From positions 1-5,520 of the forward strand of contig CAJOEQ010000237.1 of the NCBI GenBank assembly GCA_905233515.1: a stretch of DNA of 5,520 nucleotides. The letters are read 5' to 3'. Position numbers and translations under genes: made by a program. This stretch comes from an uncultured Synergistales bacterium. GTDB taxonomy: Bacteria; Synergistota; Synergistia; Synergistales; Aminobacteriaceae. The notes below the pieces were generated by a model. That model searched no databases. It was given only the letters and a program-made list of their open reading frames with translations, and was not told where the DNA came from. Position 1 is the stretch's first letter, and every line of letters begins with the position of its first letter. Below are positions 1-5,256 of this stretch, one piece after another.

Positions 1-121
1 GCCTGTCCCATGTTTCATTGACGTAGGGATTATAGCCTTCTTCAGTTAAGAGACGCTGTAATTTTTCCTTGCGCTGTCTTACTACTTCGTTATCTTCTGA
101 ATTAAATAATTCTTCAGGCAT
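1..121 (-). CDS. lysS: Lysyl-tRNA synthetase, class II, N-terminal fragment (runs off left edge)
   Basis: Only the first 40 residues are in the window, read leftwards from ATG at 121-119 and still open at base 1. The peptide starts MPEELFNSED and continues with VRQRKEKLQRLLTEEGYNPY. An acidic start followed by a charged helix of the type 'xxRxxKLxxLxxEGxxPY' is typical of the N-terminus of bacterial class II LysRS, just before its OB-fold anticodon-binding domain. LysRS attaches lysine to tRNA-Lys in the cytoplasm using ATP. No catalytic motif is visible here, so the call rests on this N-terminal pattern alone; another protein with a similar leader helix is possible. The start is set by the ATG and a GAAGGAG site 12 bases upstream. 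The gene is divergent from the deacylase at 266-715, which would place a tRNA-editing type protein beside a synthetase. No T-box leader is seen. Confidence 0.7.
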   Translation of the reverse strand, partial: MPEELFNSEDNEVVRQRKEKLQRLLTEEGYNPYVNETWDR

Positions 122-133
122 AAATAAAATTAA

Positions 134-140
134 CTCCTTC
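134..140 (-). promoter_or_regulatory. Ribosome binding site of lysS
   Basis: On the minus strand the sequence reads GAAGGAG and ends 12 bases before the ATG at 121. The spacing is longer than ideal. No canonical in-frame start lies closer, so it supports the ATG at 121. Confidence 0.6.
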
Positions 141-157
141 ATAAAAATATAATTTTT

Positions 158-182
158 TTACATGATATATTTTATTACATGA
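158..182. repeat. Pair of direct TTACATGA repeats in the divergent spacer
   Basis: The 8-mer TTACATGA occurs at 158-165 and again at 175-182, a 17-base period, in the AT-rich region between lysS and the deacylase gene. Direct repeats about 1.5 helical turns apart between divergent genes could be an operator, but the region is AT-rich and the repeat may be chance. The rest of the 122-265 spacer holds only ribosome binding sites and a weak promoter candidate. Confidence 0.3.
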
Positions 183-203
183 GTAAATATTTTCGTGTGA
201 TAT

Positions 204-234
204 TTGCCGATTCTTAGCTTGCATAATATATAAT
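204..234 (+). promoter_or_regulatory. Weak candidate sigma-70 promoter for the deacylase gene
   Basis: TATAAT at 229-234 matches the -10 consensus exactly and would give a start point near 241, about 25 bases before the TTG start at 266. The best -35 upstream is TTGCCG at 204-209, but its spacer is 19 bases, longer than the preferred 17. In DNA this AT-rich a TATAAT alone is weak evidence. Confidence 0.3.
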
Positions 235-250
235 TTATAAATATATTTTC

Positions 251-257
251 AGGAGGG
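251..257 (+). promoter_or_regulatory. Strong Shine-Dalgarno that fixes the TTG start at 266
   Basis: AGGAGGG lies 8 bases before TTG at 266-268. This near-perfect site with ideal spacing decides for the TTG codon. The first in-frame ATG is about 110 bases downstream and would remove part of the conserved fold. Confidence 0.85.
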
Positions 258-265
258 CTATAATT

Positions 266-715
266 TTGCAGGAAGTCTTGAATAAATTAAACGAGTTAGG
301 CATTAAATACGAACTTGACGAACATGAGGCAGTTTTTACAATCGAGGCAATTATAAAACTTGGCCTAAATAAGCGCGGAATGATTCCAGTAAATTTATTT
401 TTGCGAGATGCGAACGGTAAGAGACATTTTTTAGTGATTCATGACGGCGAAAAGCATACGGACTTGAAAAAATTGCGCGATCAAATTAATTGCACTCGTT
501 TGAGTTTCGGCTCTGATGAGAGATTATATAAACATTTAGGACTCACAAAAGGCTCTGTATCTCCGTTCGGGCTTATAAATAATATAAATCATGACGTAGA
601 ATTAATAATTGACTCAAGCATAAAAAATCAGCCGCTTCTAGGTTTTCACCCGAATATAAATACTGCGACTGTTTGGATTAATTATCAAGATTTCATAAAA
701 TTTGTTATTCGTTGA
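266..715 (+). CDS. YbaK/ProXp-ala (PrdX-like) aminoacyl-tRNA deacylase, catalytic Lys replaced
   Basis: This 149-residue protein is a free-standing version of the prolyl-tRNA synthetase editing (INS/YbaK) domain. Family members clear mischarged tRNA, typically Ala-tRNA-Pro, in the cytoplasm. Visible family marks are the N-terminal helix and 'HEAVFT' at about 20-25, the strand 'NLFLRD' at 43-48, 'HFLV' at 54-57, the substrate loop GSVSPFGL at 96-103 (the GxxxP loop), and 'GFHPNINTAT' at 126-135. Members normally carry Lys-Asn before 'LFL'; the Lys (Lys45 in Caulobacter ProXp-ala) is needed for activity. Here residue 42 is Val while Asn43 is kept, so deacylase activity is doubtful or altered. 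The protein stops at '..FIKFVIR', about ten residues before the usual 'WCGN..' tail, so it is slightly short. The TTG start is set by AGGAGGG at 251-257. It is divergent from lysS and converges on the flagellin-like gene 37 bases away. The family is certain; the substrate is not. Confidence 0.88.
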   Translation: MQEVLNKLNELGIKYELDEHEAVFTIEAIIKLGLNKRGMIPVNLFLRDANGKRHFLVIHDGEKHTDLKKLRDQINCTRLSFGSDERLYKHLGLTKGSVSPFGLINNINHDVELIIDSSIKNQPLLGFHPNINTATVWINYQDFIKFVIR

Positions 716-752
716 CTGCTAATTATTTCTTATTTCAAGCCGTTAACATAAA

Positions 753-1196
753 TTATATTGCTGCCTCTATTAATATTTTTGAGCGTCCGGCCTGAAAAGT
801 TTTCAAGTTTTGCGAAATTTCATAATCAGGAATCGGGATTCTTTCGCCGTTGTTTATGCGAGTCCTCATGCGTTCTTGCGAGTCCTGCCAGTTTTCGGCC
901 TGTTCACGTGAAAGATTTTGAGACATTCTTAAATTTCCGGGAATCATGAACAAATTATCATTTAAATCAGCGAGTTCTATTTGAATTTCTACTCTATCAG
1001 CATCGCCGAGACTCGAATCCTGTGCAAGAACTGCTAAATCCTGCATTTTTTCGAGAATATTCTGCGCTTTCTTCATGGCCTCATCCATTTTTTTAGTGGC
1101 CGGGTCATATTTCACGATATTTTCTGCTTTGTTAGTGCCTTGCGATTTTTGCAGCCCTGACTCGGACAATCTCACAGAGTCATTATTTTTCTGCAA
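753..1196 (-). CDS. Small flagellin-like protein (D1-type coiled-coil segment), start unresolved
   Basis: Counted from TTG at 1196 the protein has 147 residues. Residues 37-82 include 'KAQNILEKMQDLAVLAQDSS', then 'DADRVEIQIELADLNDNL'. This closely follows the flagellin N-terminal D1 helix pattern: 'L.E...iLqRMreLavqA', then '..dR..iq.Ei..L..ei'. A reduced 'LSESGL' at 10-15 sits where flagellins have LSSGLRIN. The remainder is polar, ends '..GRSKILIEAAI' and is not recognised. There is no signal peptide or membrane segment. Full flagellins exceed 250 residues, so this is a reduced or degenerate relative, perhaps a filament-associated protein or a remnant. The same frame is open upstream to the stop of the M24 gene and that part also looks flagellin-like (see 1197-1268), so the true start is probably near 1259-1268. 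No ribosome binding site precedes TTG 1196. It is the last gene of the minus-strand block, and no terminator hairpin follows it. Confidence 0.6.
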   Translation of the reverse strand: MQKNNDSVRLSESGLQKSQGTNKAENIVKYDPATKKMDEAMKKAQNILEKMQDLAVLAQDSSLGDADRVEIQIELADLNDNLFMIPGNLRMSQNLSREQAENWQDSQERMRTRINNGERIPIPDYEISQNLKTFQAGRSKILIEAAI

Positions 1197-1268
1197 ATTA
1201 ACTTGAGGCAGGACGCTTTTATTTTGCCTTAACGTGTTAAAGTTTGAGAGTAAGTTTATTGCTTGAAA
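1197..1268 (-). other. In-frame, apparently coding extension upstream of the flagellin-like gene
   Basis: The 24 codons between the M24 stop (1271-1269) and TTG 1196 are open and in frame with the flagellin-like protein. They read 'FQAINLLSNFNTLRQNKSVL' and then PQVN. 'INxxxxxxNTLRQxxKS' resembles the N-terminal flagellin pattern 'INtNisaLNtlRqLnks', so this stretch probably belongs to the protein. It contains no ATG, GTG or TTG. A TTT stands at 1268-1266, one base away from TTG, at the right distance from a strong ribosome binding site. An ATA stands at 1259-1257, just before the Asn-Leu of the pattern. Either an unusual start is used, the start codon is mutated, or there is a sequence error. 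Confidence 0.5.
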
Positions 1269-2366
1269 TTATATCACCTCTATACTTTGATTATCGTTAA
1301 TAGTCAGACATTCGCAGCCGTCTTCAGTGATTAAATAGTCGTCTTCAATTCTCAGACCTCCAAAGCCTTCTATGTAAATGCCCGGCTCAATTGTAACGAC
1401 ATCTCCGACTCGTAAAATATCCTTTGAAGTTGGCGACAATCTCGGCGACTCGTGAACTTCCAAGCCCAGCCCATGACCAAGCCCGTGTAAAAAATATTGC
1501 CCGTAGCCTGCACTCTCTATAACTTTGCGAGCTGTTAAATCAACGTCAAAACCTGATACGCCCGGTCTAAGTGCTTTCACTGCTTGATTATGAGCGTCTA
1601 ACAAAATATTATTTATTTCTCGTGCCTTATCGCTTAAATGAGTCAATGCAAAATTTCTTGTAATATCACTCATATAGCCGTTTACCATTGCGCCGTAATC
1701 GACTGTTACAATATCGCCGTCCATAAATTTTTTATCAGTTGCAGGAGCATGACACATCGCACTTCTTTCACCTGACGCGACAATAAAATCATCATGAGCC
1801 CAGCCCTTTTCGCCGCCGAGTAATTTAATTTGTTCGAGCAATTTTATATCAAATTCGATTTCACTCATTCCCGCGTGAGTTTGCTTTAACACGTTTGCAA
1901 GAGCTTGACGGCCAATTTTAGCGGCTTGCTTGATATATTCTATTTCTTGAGAGTCTTTGCAGCGTCTTAGAGTCAAAATCAAATCCGACGAGTCAACCCA
2001 GTTAGCTTTTACTGGAGCAAAATATTTCATGTAATCATGATAAGAAATTTTTTCAGCCTCAAAGCCGACATTAACCCAGTTTGAGTCTTTCACGGCGTTT
2101 GCTATATATTCATAGAGTGAAATTTTTGATTGAATGATTATATTATAATTACTCTGCAATTTAGCTTGAGTAGTATATCGCCCGTCAGTGATTAATATAG
2201 CGTCGTCCTGAGTTATTATTAATCCGGCAGAACTCCCGCGAAAACCTGAAATATAATGACAACTTTCAGAATTTGCGCGTTCACTCACGATTAAAATAAA
2301 TACATCTAATTTTCTTTCTCGCATTAAATTTCGTAATTTAGCAAGTCTTGAATTTATCATGTTCAT
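1269..2366 (-). CDS. M24-family Xaa-Pro aminopeptidase/dipeptidase
   Basis: This 365-residue cytoplasmic metallopeptidase removes N-terminal residues preceding proline, or splits Xaa-Pro dipeptides. Residues 1-130 form the creatinase N-terminal domain, with the typical 'YISGFRGSSAGLIIT' at 38-52 and 'DGRY' at 61-64. Residues 140-365 form the pita-bread catalytic domain. All five dinuclear metal ligands are visible: Asp223 (VDYGA), Asp234 (SDITR), His298 (GLGHGLG), Glu327 (TIEPGIY) and Glu341 (RIEDD). The supporting His206 (CHAPATD) and His305 (VHE) are also present. The length matches PepQ/YpdF-type enzymes. The ATG at 2366 is chosen because AGGAG at 2380-2376 is 9 bases upstream; a second ATG two codons later is too far from that site. 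The gap to the hydrolase stop is only 6 bases, and the ribosome binding site overlaps that stop, so translational coupling is likely. Substrate specificity (peptidase versus dipeptidase) cannot be decided here. Confidence 0.95.
   Translation of the reverse strand: MNMINSRLAKLRNLMRERKLDVFILIVSERANSESCHYISGFRGSSAGLIITQDDAILITDGRYTTQAKLQSNYNIIIQSKISLYEYIANAVKDSNWVNVGFEAEKISYHDYMKYFAPVKANWVDSSDLILTLRRCKDSQEIEYIKQAAKIGRQALANVLKQTHAGMSEIEFDIKLLEQIKLLGGEKGWAHDDFIVASGERSAMCHAPATDKKFMDGDIVTVDYGAMVNGYMSDITRNFALTHLSDKAREINNILLDAHNQAVKALRPGVSGFDVDLTARKVIESAGYGQYFLHGLGHGLGLEVHESPRLSPTSKDILRVGDVVTIEPGIYIEGFGGLRIEDDYLITEDGCECLTINDNQSIEVI
1273..1281 (-). promoter_or_regulatory. Strong Shine-Dalgarno with no canonical start codon behind it
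   Basis: The minus strand reads AGAGGTGAT across the last codons of the M24 gene, just before its TAA (1271-1269). Six bases after GAGGTG, in frame with the flagellin-like protein, the codon is TTT (1268-1266) rather than ATG, GTG or TTG. The site marks where translation of the last gene should begin. Confidence 0.6.
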
Positions 2367-2372
2367 TAATTA

Positions 2373-3167
2373 TCACTCCTGAAAAAATTTCATGATTCTT
2401 TCTTTATAGTCCGGTGCTTCGTCATAAACTGCGTGGCCGTAATTCTCGTAAATATATAAATCACAGCCGATTTTATTAGCTGTCTCTTGTGAATAATCAG
2501 CCCCGAAAATTTTATCACGTCCCGCGCCTATTACTAAGACTTGAGATTTTATCTTGTCAAGCTCGTCATAAATATCAAAATTTTTAACAGCCTGAGCAAG
2601 AATCATAAATCTTTCAAGCTCTAAATCATTCACGTTTTTATTAGCGTCAAGAATTGCATCACGATATTTTGAGAAAAATTCAGGCGTATAAATTTTTTCA
2701 GAGAATGCCAGAGTCAAATTATTAATATTTTCCTCGTGTGCTAGAGTCAGCAAATAATCAAAAAATTTTACGGATTCCGGTTTTATTCTTGAGGCAGTAG
2801 AGCCTAATACAATTTTACGCGCTAAATCAGGACGACTCACAGCTAAACATTGCGCAATCATTCCGCCCATTGAGACTCCTAAAATATAAGATTCTTTTAT
2901 GTTCAGTGAATCAAGAGACTCGGCCAAGTCCTGCGCTAGATCTTGAATTCTATAATTTCCCGGTAATTGCTCGCGAATATCAAACAAGAAAACTTCATAA
3001 TCTTGAGCAAAAATTTTATATGATTCTGAGACTGAATCAGCAAAACCCATGACACTTTTTAAGCTGGTACCGGGAATTATTATAAATTTCTTTTGACTCG
3101 CGCTACCAAATCTAAAAAATTTCATTGTAAATCTTTCTGTCTTAAGTGATTCTATTTTTATGGGCAT
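2373..3167 (-). CDS. Alpha/beta hydrolase-fold protein
   Basis: This 264-residue protein has a complete serine-hydrolase triad in the expected order: Ser99 in the nucleophile elbow GVSMGG, Asp218 in 'GAGRDKIFG', and His245 in 'YGHAVYDE'. The strand-loop 'IIIPGTSLKS' at about 29-38 replaces the common HG oxyanion motif and is typical of one group of small cytosolic esterase/peptidase-like members. The real substrate cannot be read from sequence. ATG at 3167 is chosen because GGAGGAG lies 6 bases upstream and the family's first strand follows directly. A longer in-frame start at 3275 would add 36 residues overlapping the nuclease gene by about 90 bases and is rejected. The gene starts 16 bases after the GmrSD-like gene stops and ends 6 bases before the M24 gene, so the three are almost certainly co-transcribed. 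No signal peptide is present with the chosen start, which points to the cytoplasm. Confidence 0.9.
   Translation of the reverse strand: MPIKIESLKTERFTMKFFRFGSASQKKFIIIPGTSLKSVMGFADSVSESYKIFAQDYEVFLFDIREQLPGNYRIQDLAQDLAESLDSLNIKESYILGVSMGGMIAQCLAVSRPDLARKIVLGSTASRIKPESVKFFDYLLTLAHEENINNLTLAFSEKIYTPEFFSKYRDAILDANKNVNDLELERFMILAQAVKNFDIYDELDKIKSQVLVIGAGRDKIFGADYSQETANKIGCDLYIYENYGHAVYDEAPDYKERIMKFFQE
2376..2380 (-). promoter_or_regulatory. Ribosome binding site of the M24 peptidase, overlapping the hydrolase stop
   Basis: The minus strand reads AGGAGTGA: AGGAG is at 2380-2376 and the TGA stop of the hydrolase follows at 2375-2373. The spacer to ATG 2366 is 9 bases. The arrangement suggests ribosomes finishing the hydrolase can restart on the peptidase. 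Confidence 0.75.
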
Positions 3168-3173
3168 TATAGA

Positions 3174-3180
3174 CTCCTCC
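3174..3180 (-). promoter_or_regulatory. Ribosome binding site that fixes the hydrolase start at 3167
   Basis: GGAGGAG on the minus strand lies 6 bases before ATG 3167, within the 16-base gap after the nuclease stop codon. It settles the choice against the longer reading from 3275. Confidence 0.85.
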
Positions 3181-3183
3181 GCG

Positions 3184-5223
3184 TTAATCTTCTTGTTTTC
3201 TGTAAGACTGCATAATAATATACATGACATTATCAATATCAGATAATTTTTCCATGAAAATTTCAATATCACCATTGCCCCACCTTCCTACATCTGTTAC
3301 ATCTCTGCAAATTCCTTCAGGGTCATTTACGTCAGCAAATTTCATGTTTATAGCAATTCTGAGCCTCTGACTCTGGAAAAATATATCAGCAAAATTTGTA
3401 TCGAGCTTATAAGCAATATATAATTTTTTGAATTCCCGCCTAACATAAGGAGAAATATTTTGAATGCGTGAGTCAAGCAAATTAAATAATTCCATTGTAT
3501 GAGCATTAGTATTATAATTTGCCATGCTGTAACGCTCTTCTTGTCCATTATATTTTGCGAGTTCTTCAGGTGTCATATTCGGAAATTCCCAAATTTTTAC
3601 GGCCTTAGCTGCTAATAAATTCGCTCGTTCGATAATATTTGCCTCGTTCCATTCGTCAAGAGTTTTGACATAATCATTTAAATGTAAAGCACTCTCGACA
3701 TCTTTAAAGCCGCCCGGCATGTTCATTTTTTCCATAAAAGGCTTATTACTCATTTCGGGATTATAAGCAGTCAGAGTCAAATTTCCGATTGTGTGTAAAA
3801 ATTTTTTATGAATTTCGCGCCAGTTATCACCGAGCATTTTTTGCCATTCCTGAGTCAAAGTCTGCGGCATTATATGCTCAATCGTATAGTCTGATATGTT
3901 AATAAAAGTTTTCCTATCATAAATTTCTAGACGGCTCAATACAAATTTATGAATCTGCATCGTATAAATATCGCGAGTCTTAAACGCAGAAATAAATTTT
4001 TCATTATCAGGGAATTCACGATAACCGCCGCACATAAGGAAAAATGCTTTGATTGAATTCACATAATCATCGGGCTTGATTGCATTTCTCATAATAGCAA
4101 AAGTTTTATTAAGTGAATTTGCCGGGAAGTCGCATATACTCCGTCGAAATACATAGCTTATACAGAGCCTTAAAATTTGCTTAAATTCTGAAATACTGAT
4201 AATTTCCCCCTCGTAATCATCGCGGACTCTAAGCAAAAACGGATAAGATACGCTCATTTTCAGAGCAAGAATATCATTATATAAATTATTTATTTCTGGG
4301 TCGCTGCTGCGTGAGAACATTATATCAGTGTAATAATTTGCGTATTTATATAAATCTGCGCATAAATCACGATGAGATTCAAATTCTGAATTCATGCTAT
4401 ACTGTTTAAACTCTTCATAAGTGCGATTTTTATTAGGTATTCGAGCAAGTTTCAGAGTTATATAATCTCTAAAGAAATCATCCATATTGTTGGACGCAAT
4501 CCCGAAAAGTTTTTCCATCGGCCGCCATGAATGTTCATAAATATATATTTGCTCATCAGGATCTAATCCCATTCGTATCAAATCAGACTCAGATAATGCT
4601 TTGCCGGTTGAGTTAAGACTCTCAAAAATTGCCTGTGCGTCATCATCTGAACGGTTAAGAGTTATATTTACAATTTGAAGTTTACCTATTGACTCGAAAA
4701 TTTCGGCGGGCTGTAAAACTTTGTTATTAATCTTATCAGCGAAAAATTTATAATTATTTAATAATCTTGATTTAGTGCTTTGATTTATGGGTGTATGCTC
4801 GACGAGACTAATAAAAATATCGCGGTCTGACTCAGTTAAAAGCAATTTATAACGCTCATAATCTTTCTTGTGTAAATTTTTTAAGAGTGTATCATTAATT
4901 TCGTCGACGTTAATAATATCGTCCTGCGTTTGTTCGGCATAATCACGAAGAGCAATCAGCATTAATAAAAGTGTAGTTATTCTTTGCTGACCATCTATTA
5001 TAGTAAATTTTTGTACTCCTATAGCTCCGCCTTCTTCTTTTACACTAACAATCGCGCCTATAAAATGAGTTTTCCTCCCGTTTTTCTGCATTGAAAAAAT
5101 ATCATTCCATAATTGGCGGCACTGCTCAAGATCCCAGCTGTAAAATCTCTGATAGATCGGCACTATAAATTGTTTGCTCCCGTTTAAAATATCGTAAATA
5201 CTTCCTTTTTGCGGTGCTTCCAT
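3184..5223 (-). CDS. GmrSD-like endonuclease: DUF262-DUF1524(HNH)-DUF5655
   Basis: This 679-residue protein has the full single-chain GmrSD architecture. The N-terminal DUF262 (GmrS-like, ParB/Srx-type nucleotide-handling) shows 'VPIYQRFYSW' at 21-30, 'HFIGA' at 53-57 and the signature 'DGQQRITT' at 77-84. A helical middle has 'FESLNSTG' at 200-207 and 'DLIR' at 214-217. DUF1524 (GmrD-like His-Me/HNH nuclease) shows 'EHIMPQ' at 449-454, 'HTIGNLTL' at 477-484 and 'SNKPF' at 492-496, so the catalytic residues are intact. Residues from about 575 to the end match DUF5655 ('YIAYKLDTNF', 'GRWGNGD'), common at this C-terminus. Characterised relatives are type IV restriction enzymes that use NTP to cut modified phage DNA; target and nucleotide here are unknown. 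ATG 5223 is chosen: the GGAGGG upstream lies inside a longer TTG reading from 5244 that has no site of its own. It starts 33 bases after rlmD stops and 16 bases before the hydrolase. Confidence 0.92.
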   Translation of the reverse strand: MEAPQKGSIYDILNGSKQFIVPIYQRFYSWDLEQCRQLWNDIFSMQKNGRKTHFIGAIVSVKEEGGAIGVQKFTIIDGQQRITTLLLMLIALRDYAEQTQDDIINVDEINDTLLKNLHKKDYERYKLLLTESDRDIFISLVEHTPINQSTKSRLLNNYKFFADKINNKVLQPAEIFESIGKLQIVNITLNRSDDDAQAIFESLNSTGKALSESDLIRMGLDPDEQIYIYEHSWRPMEKLFGIASNNMDDFFRDYITLKLARIPNKNRTYEEFKQYSMNSEFESHRDLCADLYKYANYYTDIMFSRSSDPEINNLYNDILALKMSVSYPFLLRVRDDYEGEIISISEFKQILRLCISYVFRRSICDFPANSLNKTFAIMRNAIKPDDYVNSIKAFFLMCGGYREFPDNEKFISAFKTRDIYTMQIHKFVLSRLEIYDRKTFINISDYTIEHIMPQTLTQEWQKMLGDNWREIHKKFLHTIGNLTLTAYNPEMSNKPFMEKMNMPGGFKDVESALHLNDYVKTLDEWNEANIIERANLLAAKAVKIWEFPNMTPEELAKYNGQEERYSMANYNTNAHTMELFNLLDSRIQNISPYVRREFKKLYIAYKLDTNFADIFFQSQRLRIAINMKFADVNDPEGICRDVTDVGRWGNGDIEIFMEKLSDIDNVMYIIMQSYRKQED

Positions 5224-5236
5224 GTTAAAAAAATTG

Positions 5237-5242
5237 CCCTCC
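5237..5242 (-). promoter_or_regulatory. Ribosome binding site of the GmrSD-like gene
   Basis: The minus strand reads GGAGGG, 13 bases before ATG 5223. The spacer is long, but the lysS site here has a similar gap. An alternative TTG at 5244-5242 overlaps this site and has no purine-rich sequence upstream. Confidence 0.6.
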
Positions 5243-5256
5243 AACTGAATAAATAA

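Noticed and set aside
122..265. T-box or other riboswitch leader for lysS
   Set aside because: The spacer is too short and AT-rich, with no T-box consensus or conserved stems.
716..752. Possible bidirectional terminator between the converging genes
   Set aside because: I found no GC-rich hairpin or T-run in these 37 bases.
758..949. Plus-strand 63-codon open frame
   Set aside because: It lies wholly antisense to the flagellin-like gene, has no convincing ribosome binding site, and its residues show no recognisable pattern.
1227..1242. Small inverted repeat CCTTAAC-GT-GTTAAAG
   Set aside because: The arms are short and AT-rich with one mismatch, there is no T-tract, and it lies inside the apparent coding extension of the flagellin-like gene.
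2870..3052. Plus-strand 60-codon open frame
   Set aside because: It is antisense to the conserved core of the alpha/beta hydrolase and is a shadow of it.
3168..3275. A 36-residue N-terminal extension of the hydrolase from ATG 3275 that looks like a signal peptide (hydrophobic stretch, then 'NAEES')
   Set aside because: It overlaps about 90 bases of the conserved DUF5655 end of the nuclease gene. The purine-rich sequence before it is the codons of the conserved GRWGNG motif. The ATG at 3167 has an ideal GGAGGAG site and begins at the family's normal first strand.
3348..3548. Minus-strand 66-codon open frame with hydrophobic residues
   Set aside because: It is a shifted frame inside the C-terminal part of the GmrSD-like gene, whose own frame carries clear domain motifs there.
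5224..5244. TTG start at 5244 for the GmrSD-like protein (7 extra residues)
   Set aside because: The extension contains the GGAGGG that serves as ribosome binding site for ATG 5223, and nothing resembling such a site lies upstream of the TTG.
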